Assembly: GCF_900141755.1 (NCBI RefSeq)
Contig: NZ_LT670844.1
Span: forward strand, 4,960,001-5,024,000
Reading direction: 5' to 3'
Source of the DNA: Bradyrhizobium lablabi
GTDB lineage: Bacteria > Pseudomonadota > Alphaproteobacteria > Rhizobiales > Xanthobacteraceae
Length of the DNA stretch: 64,000 nucleotides
Shown: positions 8,639 through 17,414 of the stretch, piece after piece
Position numbering within the stretch: position 1 is the first letter of the stretch
Layout of the letters: each line of letters opens with the position of its first letter
The notes under the pieces: generated by a model
What the model was told of the DNA's origin: nothing
Seen by the model: the letters and a program-made list of their open reading frames with translations, nothing else
The model's database searches: none
Position numbers and translations under genes: made by a program

Positions 8639-9868
8639 CTACTCGGCCGCCAGCGATTTCTGGTGCAACGGCAGGCCGAGACGTTCCCAGACCAGCACCA
8701 GCGCTTCGGCAAGCTGATCGATCAGGCCGTCGTCGTGATAGGGCGAGGGCGTGATGCGCAGCCGCTCGGTGCCTTTTGCGACCGTCGGATAGTTGATCGG
8801 CTGGATATAGATATGATGCTCTTCGAGCAGGATATCGCAGGCCCGCTTGCACTTTTCGGGGTCGCCGACGAACAGCGGCACGATATGGGTGTCGCTCGAC
8901 ATGACAGGCAGGCCGGCGGCGGTCAGGATCGCCTTGACCCGGGCGGCGCGATCCTGGTGGCGCTCGCGCTCCCAGTTCGAGATTTTGAGGTGCCGGATCG
9001 CAGCCGTCGCCGCCGAACAGATCGCCGGCGGCAGCGCGGTGGTGAAGATGAAACCGGGCGCATAGGAGCGCACCGCGTCGATGATATCGGAGCTGGCGGC
9101 GATATAGCCGCCGAGGCACCCGAACGCTTTCGCAAGCGTGCCTTCGAGAATATCGATGCGATGCATGACGCCGTCGCGCTCGGCGATGCCGCCGCCGCGC
9201 GGGCCATACATGCCGACCGCGTGAACCTCATCGACATAGGTCATCGCGCCATAACGCTCGGCGAGATCGCAGATCTTTGCGAGCGGCGCGATATCGCCGT
9301 CCATCGAATAAAGGCTCTCGCAGGCGATCAGTTTTGGCCGGTCTGGCCCCGCGGCGCGCAGCAACTCCTCCAGATGCGCCATGTCGCTGTGGCGGAACAC
9401 CTGGCGCTCGCAGCCGGACTGGCGGATGCCTTCGATCATCGAATTGTGGTTGAGCGCATCCGACAGGATCAGGCAGTTCGGAATCAACTTGCCGATGGTC
9501 GCAATGCCGGTCTGGTTCGAGACATAGCCTGAGGTGAACAGCAGCGAAGCTTGCTTGCCGTGCAGGTCGGCCAGTTCCTGCTCGAGCTGGACCAGCGGAT
9601 GATGGGTGCCGGCGATGTTGCGGGTGCCGCCGGCGCCGGTGCCGACGCGGGTCGCGGTCTCTACCATGGCGCCGACCACCTTGGGGTGCTGGCCCATGCC
9701 GAGATAGTCGTTGGAGCACCAGATCACGACGTTCTGCGGCCCCTTCGCCGAATGCCAGACCGCGTGGGGGAACCGTCCGGCGATGCGCTCGAGATCGGCA
9801 AACACGCGATAACGCCGCTCGTCATGCAGGCGGTTAAGGGCGGCACTGAAGAATTGGCTGTAATCCAT
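8639..9868 (-). CDS. hemA: 5-aminolevulinate synthase (C4 pathway)
   Basis: 409 residues, the full length of alphaproteobacterial ALAS. It condenses glycine with succinyl-CoA to 5-aminolevulinate, the first step of tetrapyrrole synthesis, in the cytoplasm with PLP. Features seen: [12 protein letters not shown] near the N-terminus, [16 protein letters not shown] (glycine-rich PLP/CoA region), the [10 protein letters not shown] motif with the PLP-binding Asp213, and the Schiff-base lysine Lys247 in [14 protein letters not shown]. The sequence is typical of the Bradyrhizobium enzyme. A FixK/FNR-type box lies 92 bases upstream of the start codon (9960-9973), pointing to induction under low oxygen. 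It is divergent from the RpiR regulator gene. Confidence 0.97.
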   Translation of the reverse strand: MDYSQFFSAALNRLHDERRYRVFADLERIAGRFPHAVWHSAKGPQNVVIWCSNDYLGMGQHPKVVGAMVETATRVGTGAGGTRNIAGTHHPLVQLEQELADLHGKQASLLFTSGYVSNQTGIATIGKLIPNCLILSDALNHNSMIEGIRQSGCERQVFRHSDMAHLEELLRAAGPDRPKLIACESLYSMDGDIAPLAKICDLAERYGAMTYVDEVHAVGMYGPRGGGIAERDGVMHRIDILEGTLAKAFGCLGGYIAASSDIIDAVRSYAPGFIFTTALPPAICSAATAAIRHLKISNWERERHQDRAARVKAILTAAGLPVMSSDTHIVPLFVGDPEKCKRACDILLEEHHIYIQPINYPTVAKGTERLRITPSPYHDDGLIDQLAEALVLVWERLGLPLHQKSLAAE

Positions 9869-9959
9869 CGCAAGACCTGGAACGAAGCGTGAGGCCGGGG
9901 GGCGGCGCGAGCCCTTTTTAGAGCGTTTCCATCATTAATGTCGAGGAGGAAACAAGGTG

Positions 9960-9973
9960 TTGATCGGGATCAA
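9960..9973 (-). promoter_or_regulatory. FixK/FNR-type binding site upstream of hemA
   Basis: TTGATCGGGATCAA is a perfect 14-bp palindrome matching the FNR/FixK consensus TTGAT-N4-ATCAA. On the minus strand a -10-like element (CATTAAT, 9934-9940) begins 26 bases beyond the centre of the box. That places a likely start site about 40 bases from the centre, the spacing of a class II FNR/CRP activator. The hemA ATG follows about 60 bases later. The RpiR-type gene starts 134 bases away on the other side, so dual control is possible but less likely. Confidence 0.75.
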
Positions 9974-10107
9974 GTTTTGGTGCGCCCATCTAGCAATCCG
10001 ATCCTGCCTACGCACAGGGTCGGACGCGCCGGAACGATCCAAATGGATTAATTTACGGGTTTGTGAAACATCTGTTGCATATTTGGCGCTGATGGTTAAG
10101 ATCGGGC

Positions 10108-10998
10108 ATGGATCAGGGCCCGTTGACCGAGCAGATCATTAAGGCGTTCGACACCATGTCGGTCCAGCTTCAGGCCGGTGCCCGATACGTGCTCGACCGG
10201 CCTCGCGACGTGGCCCTGCTGTCGATGCGCGAGCAAGCGCGCCAGGCAGGCGTACAGCCCGCGACCATGACCCGCCTTGCCAAGCATCTCGGCATGGACG
10301 GCTATGACGACGTGCGCGAGCTCTATGCCGCGGCGGTGCGCGAGGGTGATCTCGGTTTCGCCGGCAAGGCCGGCGTCCAACTCGTCAGCCAGAAGCTGAA
10401 AGGCGACAAGGCGCTGGCCGCCGACATGTTGACGTCGATCGCCGGCCAGATCGAGCGCCTCGCAACCGCTGTCAGCCTCGAGCGTCTTGTCGCCGCGGCC
10501 AAGACGCTCGCTTCAGCGCGGCGGATCTACTGCCTCGGATTGCGATCGAGCCATTCGATCGCCTGGCATCTTCACTATGTGCTGACGCTGGTCGGTGACC
10601 GCTCGGTCCACATCGACGGGATTGCGGCAACCGGGGCCGATGTGCTCGCAAGGGCCACCAGCCGCGATGTTCTCCTTGTCGCAAGCGTGCTGCCGTATAC
10701 GCGCCTGACCGTGGAATTGGCGGAATACGCCGTCGAGCAGGGGATGGCCGTCGTCGCCATCACGGACAGCGAGGTCGCGCCGCTGGCGCAGATTGCGCAG
10801 CATGCCGTCGTCGTTCCGACCGACAGCCCCTCATTCTTTCACGCCATGTCGCCGGCCTTTGCGGTTGCCGAAGTGCTTGGCGCCGTCATCGCCGGGCGCG
10901 GTGGCGACGAGGCGCTCGCCACGCTCCGGCACACCGACGAGCACCTGGCGGCGCTCAATACCCATCTCAAGCCGAGAGGCGGCAAGAAACCGTCATGA
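10108..10998 (+). CDS. MurR/RpiR family transcriptional regulator
   Basis: 296 residues. The N-terminal HTH_6 domain spans 1-80 (ALLSMREQARQAGVQPATMTRLAKHLGMDGYDDV). The C-terminal SIS sugar-phosphate-isomerase fold spans about 125-260 (ARRIYCLGLRSSHSIAWHLHYVLTLVG, then SRDVLLVASVLPYTRLTVELAEYAVEQGMAVVAITD), where a small-molecule effector is expected to bind. It overlaps the aminotransferase start by 4 bases (ATGA), so it is the first gene of an operon that also encodes an aminotransferase and an amino-acid ABC transporter. Together these suggest it controls use of an amino compound rather than a sugar. RpiR proteins act as repressors or activators; which applies here cannot be told. Confidence 0.93.
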   Translation: MDQGPLTEQIIKAFDTMSVQLQAGARYVLDRPRDVALLSMREQARQAGVQPATMTRLAKHLGMDGYDDVRELYAAAVREGDLGFAGKAGVQLVSQKLKGDKALAADMLTSIAGQIERLATAVSLERLVAAAKTLASARRIYCLGLRSSHSIAWHLHYVLTLVGDRSVHIDGIAATGADVLARATSRDVLLVASVLPYTRLTVELAEYAVEQGMAVVAITDSEVAPLAQIAQHAVVVPTDSPSFFHAMSPAFAVAEVLGAVIAGRGGDEALATLRHTDEHLAALNTHLKPRGGKKPS

Positions 10999-12326
10999 CC
11001 CATATTCTTCACCGCTCCGCGAATGCCGTGATGCCGGTCGCAGTCGGCGGCAAAGGCATCGAACTGTTCGACCGCAATGGCAAGAGCTACCTCGATGCAT
11101 CCGGCGGCGCGGCGGTGTCCTGTCTCGGTCACGGTCACCCGGACGTGCTCGCGGCACTCCACCGCCAGCTCGATACCCTTGCCTATGCGCATACCGGCTT
11201 CTTCACGACCGAGATCGCCGAGAGACTGGCGGATCGTCTGGTCGAGGATGCCCCGCCGGGCCTCGACCATGTCTATCTGGTGAGCGGCGGATCGGAGGCA
11301 ATCGAGGCGGCGCTGAAGATGGCCCGGCAGTATTTTGTCGAGAAAGGCGAGAGCCAGCGCCGGCACATCATCGCACGGCGTCAAAGCTATCATGGCAACA
11401 CGCTGGGAGCGCTCGCAGCCGGCGGCAATGAATGGCGCCGCGCGCAGTTTCGCCCGCTGCTGATCGAAACCCACCATATCGACCCCTGCTATGCCTATCG
11501 CCAGCAGGAGGCGGGCGAGAGCGATGCCACCTATGCGGCGCGTGCCGCCCAGGCGCTGGAGGACAAGATCCTCGAACTCGGATCCGATCAGGTCATCGCC
11601 TTCGTGGCGGAGACCGTCGTCGGCGCGACCTTGGGCGCGGTGCCGCCGGTCGCCGATTATTTCAAGCGGATCCGCGCGATTTGCGATCGTTACGGCGTGC
11701 TGCTCATTCTCGACGAGGTGATGTGCGGCATGGGCCGCACCGGGACGCTGCACGCCTGCGAACAGGATGGCATCGCCCCTGACTTGATTGCGATCGCCAA
11801 GGGACTCGGCGGCGGCTATCAGCCGGTCGGGGCGGTCTTGCTCAGCAAGCAGATCTACGACGCCTTCTCCGGGGGCTCAGGCTTCTTCCAGCACGGCCAC
11901 ACTTATATGGGTCATCCGATGGCCGCCGCCGCAGGCCTCGCAGTGCAGGAGGTGATTCGCCGCGACGGCCTGCTTGCCAATGTGGTCGCCATGGGCGGCC
12001 ATCTGCAGCGGCGCCTGGAAGAGCGCTTTGCCAACCACCATCACGTCGGCGACATCCGCGGACGCGGCCTGTTCCGCGGCGTCGAGCTGGTTTCCGATGG
12101 CGACACCAAACAGCCCTTTGCTCCCGAGTTGAAGCTGAACGCGCTGATCAAGCGCGAAGCGATGGCGCGCGGCCTGATGGTCTACCCGATGGGTGGCACG
12201 ATCGACGGCGTCCGGGGAGACCATGTTCTGCTCGCTCCGCCGTTCATCGTGAACAGGGAGCAGGTGGATATGATCGTCGAACGTCTCGGCGATGCAGTCG
12301 ATGCGGCGGTCGCATCGGTCAGCTGA
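10995..12326 (+). CDS. class III PLP-dependent aminotransferase
   Basis: 443 residues, typical class III length. The N-terminus has GGAAVSCLGHGHPDV, then SGGSEAIEAALKMARQYF and SYHGNTLGAL. PLP ligands are Asp240 (LLILDEVMCGMGRTG) and Lys269 (DLIAIAKGLGGGYQP). The family uses omega-amino or 2-amino groups with pyruvate or 2-oxoglutarate (beta-alanine, GABA, diaminobutyrate, ornithine and similar). Being cotranscribed with an RpiR regulator and an amino-acid importer, it probably carries out the first catabolic step on the imported compound. The exact substrate cannot be assigned from sequence alone. Confidence 0.9.
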   Translation: MTHILHRSANAVMPVAVGGKGIELFDRNGKSYLDASGGAAVSCLGHGHPDVLAALHRQLDTLAYAHTGFFTTEIAERLADRLVEDAPPGLDHVYLVSGGSEAIEAALKMARQYFVEKGESQRRHIIARRQSYHGNTLGALAAGGNEWRRAQFRPLLIETHHIDPCYAYRQQEAGESDATYAARAAQALEDKILELGSDQVIAFVAETVVGATLGAVPPVADYFKRIRAICDRYGVLLILDEVMCGMGRTGTLHACEQDGIAPDLIAIAKGLGGGYQPVGAVLLSKQIYDAFSGGSGFFQHGHTYMGHPMAAAAGLAVQEVIRRDGLLANVVAMGGHLQRRLEERFANHHHVGDIRGRGLFRGVELVSDGDTKQPFAPELKLNALIKREAMARGLMVYPMGGTIDGVRGDHVLLAPPFIVNREQVDMIVERLGDAVDAAVASVS

Positions 12327-12385
12327 AGCCGGCGTGGAAGCGCGCCGGCCGAGAGGCGGAACTTTGGAAGAGGGATAGGATCACC

Positions 12386-13291
12386 ATGACGAAACTCGTC
12401 AGGGGCCTTGTGGCCTCATGTCTTCTGCTTGCTTTCAGCCCGCCACTCGCTTCGGCGCAAAGCCTCGGTCCGGCCTTACAGAAAATCAAGGATGCCGGCA
12501 CGATCACGATCGGCAACCGCGACTCCTCGGTGCCGTTTTCCTATCTGGATGACAATCAAAAGCCGATCGGCTTCTCGCTCGATCTCTGCAGTCTCGTCGT
12601 TGCCAAGGTGAAGGCGAGGCTCGGCTTGCCCGACCTGAAGACAGCCTACCAGGCCGTCAATTCATCGAACCGGATCCCCCTCGTCAAGAACGGGACCGTC
12701 GATATCGAATGTGGTTCGACCGCCAATACCATAGCGCGCCAGCAGGAGGTCGCTTACTCCGTGATTTTCTATGCGCCGCAGTTCAAATGGATCGCGCTGA
12801 AGTCGTCTGGCTTGAAGACGACCGACGATCTGAAAGGCAAGACGGTCGCCGTGACCCAGGGCACCAACACGGCGCAGTTCGTCGCCAAGCTCAACACCGA
12901 TAAAGGCCTCGGCATGAAGATCCTGCAGGGCAAGGATCACGCCGAATCCTTCCTCCTCGTCGACACCGGCCGTGCCTCGGCCTTCATGGAGGACGATATC
13001 CTTCTCGCCGGGCTGAAGGCGACTTCGGCAGCTCCCGACAATTTCGCGTTTCTTGCCGATGCGTTCCCGAGCGATCCCTACGGCGTGATGATGTCGAAGG
13101 GGGATCCCGAGTTCAAAAAGCTGGTCGATGATGCGCTGACGGAAGCGATGAAGTCGGGCCTCTACGACAAGCTCTACGCCAAATGGTTCGAAAGCCCGAT
13201 CCCGCCGAAGAACATCAATTTGAATTTCCCCCAATCCGACAAGCTCAAGGAATTGGTCAAGGTCCCGAGCGACAAGGCGAACGGCCAATGA
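12386..13291 (+). CDS. amino-acid ABC transporter, periplasmic binding protein (SBP family 3)
   Basis: 301 residues with a Sec signal peptide (residues 1-24, cleavage after ASA). The family-3 core follows: GTITIGNRDSSVPFSYLDDNQKPIGFSLDLC, then NRIPLVKNGTVDIECGSTANT and the DLKGKTVAVTQGTN hinge segment. It is most like the GltI/AatJ class that binds glutamate, aspartate and related amino acids. RBS-like GAAGAGGGATAGG lies just upstream. It is followed by a family-A palindromic repeat and then the two permeases and ATPase, so transcript level may drop after this gene, giving the binding protein in excess. Confidence 0.92.
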   Translation: MTKLVRGLVASCLLLAFSPPLASAQSLGPALQKIKDAGTITIGNRDSSVPFSYLDDNQKPIGFSLDLCSLVVAKVKARLGLPDLKTAYQAVNSSNRIPLVKNGTVDIECGSTANTIARQQEVAYSVIFYAPQFKWIALKSSGLKTTDDLKGKTVAVTQGTNTAQFVAKLNTDKGLGMKILQGKDHAESFLLVDTGRASAFMEDDILLAGLKATSAAPDNFAFLADAFPSDPYGVMMSKGDPEFKKLVDDALTEAMKSGLYDKLYAKWFESPIPPKNINLNFPQSDKLKELVKVPSDKANGQ

Positions 13292-13320
13292 CCGGTAAGA
13301 GGCGGAGCGTCGACCTATCC

Positions 13321-13470
13321 TTTCTCCCTCTCCCCGCTCTTCGCGGGGAGAGGGTTGGGGTGAGGGGCTGTCTCCACGAACGCGGAACCAGAACGTATGC
13401 GGAGACTCCCCCTCACCCGGATTCGCGCTGTCGCGCGAATCCGACCTCTCCCCGCAAGCGGGGCGAGGTG
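13321..13470. repeat. palindromic intergenic repeat, family A, copy 2
   Basis: Reverse-complement copy of the element at 4834-4984, sharing both ends (CCTCTCCCCGC and CACCTCGCCCCGC), the CCCCTCACC blocks and the GGATTCGCGC / GCGCGAATCC hairpin, with a diverged centre. It sits inside an operon, between the binding-protein gene and the first permease gene. There it could protect the upstream mRNA end or attenuate downstream transcription. Confidence 0.85.
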
Positions 13471-13521
13471 GATCCGAGCCGTGCGCCGGTTCAACTAGGT
13501 GCACCTTAGAAGGCGTCGCGG

Positions 13522-14250
13522 ATGTCGCTGCTGTTCGAACCGACACCCGACGGCGCAGGACGATATCTCGACTGGATCCTGAGCGGCCTCGGCTGGACGC
13601 TCTCGCTCGCGCTCGGTGCCTGGACCATCGCGCTTGTCGTGGGCACGCTTGTCGGCGTCGCGCGCACCTTGCCGAAAGGAATCCTTCCCAGGTTGGGGCG
13701 GGTATACGTCGAGGTCTTCAGGAACATTCCGCTGCTGGTGCAGATGTTCTTCTGGTACTTCATTCTGCCTGAGTTGCTGCCGGTTCGTGTCGGCATGGCG
13801 ATCAAGCAGATAGACCCGCCGTGGGGAAGTTTTGTCCCGGCCCTGATCTGCCTCGGTCTCTTCACCGCCGCCCGGATCGCCGAGCAAGTCCGTGCCGGGC
13901 TGCAGGCTCTGCCTCGCGGACAGATCCAGGCCGCCTCCGCGCTCGGCTTCGGCCGGGCCGGCATGTACCGCCTGATCCTTTTGCCCCAGGCGTTCCGGAT
14001 CATCCTGCCGACGCTCACCAACGAGTTCATGACCATCTTCAAGAACACCTCGGTGGCGCTGACGATCGGCCTCGTCGAACTGACGGCGACGGCGCGGGAG
14101 ATCAACGAAAATACCTTCCGCACCTTCGAGGCGTTCGGCGTGGTGACGATGGTCTACCTCGCGATCGCGCTGATCGCCTGGCAGATCATGCATCGCATTG
14201 AACGGGCCATGCGATCGCCGAGCTTTGCCAGCGGGAGTTCGCGGCCATGA
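13522..14250 (+). CDS. amino-acid ABC transporter permease (HisM/GltJ type)
   Basis: 242 residues with about five membrane helices. The HisMQ-type conserved cytoplasmic (EAA) loop is seen at AGLQALPRGQIQAASALGFGR, and the N-terminal FRNIPLLVQMFFWYF is the usual HEXCC-permease segment. It forms the membrane channel with the next gene product, with which it overlaps by 4 bases (ATGA). The C-terminal half (NEFMTIFKNTSVALTIGLVELTA) matches glutamate/aspartate transporters. It follows a palindromic repeat that separates it from the binding-protein gene. Confidence 0.92.
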   Translation: MSLLFEPTPDGAGRYLDWILSGLGWTLSLALGAWTIALVVGTLVGVARTLPKGILPRLGRVYVEVFRNIPLLVQMFFWYFILPELLPVRVGMAIKQIDPPWGSFVPALICLGLFTAARIAEQVRAGLQALPRGQIQAASALGFGRAGMYRLILLPQAFRIILPTLTNEFMTIFKNTSVALTIGLVELTATAREINENTFRTFEAFGVVTMVYLAIALIAWQIMHRIERAMRSPSFASGSSRP

Positions 14251-14933
14251 TGGTCGATCTCTCCGCGATCGCCGCGGCGCTGCCTTTTCTGCTGCAGGGA
14301 CTTTGGTTCACGGTGCAGATCACGCTGGTCGGCGTCACCGGCGGCATTGTTTTCGGAAGCCTGATTGCGGTCGCGCGATTGTCGCCGAACCCGCTGATCT
14401 CGACGCCGGCGACGGCCTATGTGAACCTGATGCGGTCGATCCCCCTGATCCTCGTGATCTTCTGGGTGTTCTTTCTGGTTCCCTGGGCGATCGGATGGGT
14501 GACCCGCTCTGGCCGACCGGTTGCGGTCGGCGCGTCGCTGACGATTTTCGTGACCTTCGTGCTGTTCGAGGCGGCCTATTACGCCGAGATCGTGCGCGCC
14601 GGTTTCCGCTCGATCTCGCCCGGACAATATTCGGCCTGCGATGCGCTCGGGCTCTCCAAATTCCATGCTTACGTTTACATCCTGTTTCCGCAGGCGATCC
14701 GCAACGTGCTGCCGATCCTGTTGACCCAGACCATCGTGCTGTTCCAGGACACCTCGCTGGTCTACGTCATTTCGGCAACTGATCTCCTGGGCGCCGCGAC
14801 CAAGATCGCGCAGCGCGACGGCCGGCTGGTCGAAATGTATCTGACCGTCGGCATCATCTATTTCGTGCTCTGTTACGCGGCTTCCCAGTTCGTCAAGGAG
14901 CTGCAGGGCCGTCTTGCTTACGGAGGGCGATGA
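14247..14933 (+). CDS. amino-acid ABC transporter permease (HisQ/GltK type)
   Basis: 228 residues with about five membrane helices; partner of the preceding permease. Conserved features are NLMRSIPLILVIFWVFFLVP, the EAA loop AGFRSISPGQYSACDALGLS, and the C-terminal FQDTSLVYVISATDLLGAA, close to GltK of the glutamate/aspartate importer. The gene begins within the end of the previous permease gene and overlaps the first possible start codon of the ATPase gene, so the three are translationally coupled. Confidence 0.93.
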   Translation: MMVDLSAIAAALPFLLQGLWFTVQITLVGVTGGIVFGSLIAVARLSPNPLISTPATAYVNLMRSIPLILVIFWVFFLVPWAIGWVTRSGRPVAVGASLTIFVTFVLFEAAYYAEIVRAGFRSISPGQYSACDALGLSKFHAYVYILFPQAIRNVLPILLTQTIVLFQDTSLVYVISATDLLGAATKIAQRDGRLVEMYLTVGIIYFVLCYAASQFVKELQGRLAYGGR

Positions 14934-15670
14934 TGATGATGATGATCGAGATCAGCAATGTTTCGAAGTCCTATGGCGCGTTCAAGGTGCTGAAGAATTG
15001 CTCCGCCAGCATCGGACGCGGCGAGGTCGTGGTGATCTGCGGGCCTTCCGGCTCCGGTAAAAGCACGCTGATCAAGACCGTGAACGGGCTCGAGGCGATC
15101 GACTCCGGGGAGATTAAGGTCGGCGGCTTTCGGCTGACGCCGGGCGTTACCAACGTCGCGGCGTTGCGCCGGTCGGTCGGGATGGTGTTTCAGAGTTTTG
15201 AGCTGTTTCCCCATCTGACTGTTTTGAGCAACGTCACCATCGCGCAAACCAAGGTGCTCAAGCGGTCGAAAGCTGCCGCCGAGGAGAAGGCGCGCTCCTT
15301 GCTCGAACGCGTCGGGCTATCCGCTCACATGACAAAACACCCGGCGCAATTATCGGGCGGACAGCAACAGCGCGTGGCGATTGCCCGCGCGCTGGCGCTC
15401 GATCCCGACGTTATGCTGTTTGACGAGCCGACCTCCGCGCTCGACCCGGAAATGGTCAACGAGGTTCTCGATGTGATGACCGGCCTTGCCCGCCAGGGCA
15501 TGACCATGGTTTGCGTCACCCACGAGATGGGCTTTGCGAGGGGCGTGGCGAACCGGATCCTGTTCATGGATGAGGGCGAGATTGTCGAAACCGCCGACGC
15601 GGCCAGGTTCTTCGACAATCCTCAATCAGACCGCGCCAGGAGCTTTCTGGCAAAGATTCTCAAGCATTGA
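14933..15670 (+). CDS. amino-acid ABC transporter ATP-binding protein (GltL/GlnQ type)
   Basis: About 245 residues. Walker A is GPSGSGKSTL, the signature LSGGQQQRVAIARA, and Walker B VMLFDEPTSALDPE, with the Q-loop in VGMVFQSFELFPHLT. It powers the importer formed by the three genes before it. The start is ambiguous: five consecutive ATG codons run from 14930 to 14944. GGAGG at 14922-14926 gives best spacing to the second (14933) or third. The first overlaps the stop codon of the permease gene. The gene closes the operon that begins with the RpiR regulator. Confidence 0.95.
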   Translation: MMMMIEISNVSKSYGAFKVLKNCSASIGRGEVVVICGPSGSGKSTLIKTVNGLEAIDSGEIKVGGFRLTPGVTNVAALRRSVGMVFQSFELFPHLTVLSNVTIAQTKVLKRSKAAAEEKARSLLERVGLSAHMTKHPAQLSGGQQQRVAIARALALDPDVMLFDEPTSALDPEMVNEVLDVMTGLARQGMTMVCVTHEMGFARGVANRILFMDEGEIVETADAARFFDNPQSDRARSFLAKILKH

Positions 15671-15753
15671 CCGCCGCTGGCGCGCGATTAACCGGCGCTT
15701 TACCATGTTTGCGGTACTTTTTTTGATCGAAGATTCCGATAAGGGCTCACCCT

Positions 15754-16242
15754 ATGGCGTTCGGCGCAAATCAGCAGCTCCGTGAGGACATATGGGATTA
15801 TAGATACAAGTCTTCGGCCGCCGAGAACGAAAACATATTGCGTTTTGACCAACCGGCCGCAAAGAACGCCGCAAGGGACTATGGCACAACGGCGCTCAAC
15901 CTGGTGCACCAGGCTGCCGAAATCTTCAGTGGCATGGAAAATCATGCGCGCGAAACGGAAGCTCGCGCCCAGTCGCTGTGCGAAGGTTTCGCCGAGAAAC
16001 TGCGACTTGCAGAAAAGCAAAGAGACGCCGCGGAGCGGGCGCGCCGCAAGGTCGTCAACGAACTCAATTGCAAGCTTCAAGATGTATCGAGAGCGCTGCA
16101 GCAGGCCCAATCGCGTATTGTGGCCGCGGAAGAACACGCGATCGCGGCCGAATTTCGCGCGCAAGCGGCCGAGGCCCAGCTTTACAAAGCCAATCGGGAA
16201 CTCGCAGCCGTTGAGGAGGCTATCCGCAAGCGGCTTCTCTAA
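15754..16242 (+). CDS. coiled-coil protein of unknown function
   Basis: 162 residues, soluble, no signal peptide or membrane helix. Residues about 60-155 are a long Ala/Glu/Arg-rich coiled coil (heptad-like EKQRDAAERARRKVVNEL, then EFRAQAAEAQLYKANREL). The N-terminal 50 residues are polar and aromatic (WDYRYKSSAAENENILRF). I recognise no domain name. Similar small proteins occur in Bradyrhizobium, but function is unknown. It stands alone between the amino-acid transporter operon and a convergent MBL hydrolase gene. Confidence 0.75.
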   Translation: MAFGANQQLREDIWDYRYKSSAAENENILRFDQPAAKNAARDYGTTALNLVHQAAEIFSGMENHARETEARAQSLCEGFAEKLRLAEKQRDAAERARRKVVNELNCKLQDVSRALQQAQSRIVAAEEHAIAAEFRAQAAEAQLYKANRELAAVEEAIRKRLL

Positions 16243-16252
16243 GCCTACGTCC

Positions 16253-17329
16253 TCACGTCGTCCGGAAACGCAGCACGCCGTCGGCTTCCTCGGCGGTCAG
16301 GCGGCCCTCGACCAGCATGTAGTTGACGTGGGCGATCAATTCGCCGGCGGCAAAGCCCATCTGGTGCACGTCGAGGACATGCTTATGAAACACCACCGGC
16401 ACCAGTTCCTTCGAGGTTTGCGGTACCTCGCGGCAGGCGTCGGCGATCAGCCGGCAGCGTTCCTCGTGATGGTCGGCCAATTGCTTGATGCGTGTCTTCA
16501 AGCCGTAGAACGGCACGCCGTGGCCGGGCAGCACGATGACGTCATAGGGCAGCGTGGTGGTGAGGCTCGCCAGCGACGCCAGATACTCGCCGAGCGAGTT
16601 CTGGTCGGGCTCGACCGCCCAGACGCTGACATTGGGCGAGATCTTGCTCAGCACCTGATCCGCAGAGAGGAATAATTTGTCGGCGGCGCAATACAGCATC
16701 ACCTGGTCCAGCGCATGGCCGCCGCCGGTGATCACTTTGAAGCGCCGCGTGCCGATCGAAATCTCGTCGCCATGGGAGATGCGGCGATAGGACGGCGGCA
16801 GGATCGAAACCCGCTTCAGATAATCCTGGCCGCGGCTGAGCAGATTGTCGGTCAGGTTCTCGTCCATGCCGTGACGGCGGAAGAACAGCCGCTGCGCGTT
16901 GCGGCGCTCTTCGGTGCCGCGGTTCTGATGATAGACCGACTGCAGATATTCGACCTGCGACATATAAAGCGGGCAGTCAAAGCGCTCGACGATCCACCCC
17001 GCCAGGCCGACATGGTCGGGATGCGAATGGGTCACGATCAGCCGCGTGATCTTGACGTGCTTGAGCGGGCCCTCGAACAGGGTGGTCCAGGCCGCGATCG
17101 ACTCCTCATTGCCAAAACCGGAATCCACCATCGCCCAGCCGTCGCCGTCGGCGAGCAGATAGATGTTCACGTGGTTGAGGCGGAACGGCAGTTTTAGGCG
17201 GACCCACAATACGCCGGGCCTCACCTCTACCACCTGATCGGGGCCGGGATGCTGTTCCCAGGGGTATCGCAGTGCCTCGGCCGAGGACTGAACCGTGTCT
17301 GTTTTCGAATGCATCGTTTCGCGTCGCAA
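16253..17329 (-). CDS. MBL-fold metallo-hydrolase
   Basis: 358 residues. Beta-lactamase fold with motif H101-S-H103-P-D105-H106 (IVTHSHPDHVGLAGWI), further metal ligands in VITGGGHALDQVM and FLSADQVL, and a C-terminal LPGHGVPF histidine. The two-metal site normally hydrolyses thioesters, phosphodiesters or lactones. The long C-terminal helical part (FHKHVLDVHQMGFAAGELIAHVNYM) is that of the GloB-like group fused to a winged-helix/BLACT segment. Start: TTG at 17329 has AGGAG 4 bases upstream; an in-frame ATG at 17314 is 19 bases from that site and is the alternative. No operon partner is evident. Confidence 0.88.
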   Translation of the reverse strand: MRRETMHSKTDTVQSSAEALRYPWEQHPGPDQVVEVRPGVLWVRLKLPFRLNHVNIYLLADGDGWAMVDSGFGNEESIAAWTTLFEGPLKHVKITRLIVTHSHPDHVGLAGWIVERFDCPLYMSQVEYLQSVYHQNRGTEERRNAQRLFFRRHGMDENLTDNLLSRGQDYLKRVSILPPSYRRISHGDEISIGTRRFKVITGGGHALDQVMLYCAADKLFLSADQVLSKISPNVSVWAVEPDQNSLGEYLASLASLTTTLPYDVIVLPGHGVPFYGLKTRIKQLADHHEERCRLIADACREVPQTSKELVPVVFHKHVLDVHQMGFAAGELIAHVNYMLVEGRLTAEEADGVLRFRTT

Positions 17330-17414
17330 TTTTCTCCTACCGGCTTAGCCGTACAATCGGCGCGGCGCCAGCCGAAAAAATAGCTGCGGCTCTGGGCAAA
17401 ACACATGGATGCCC

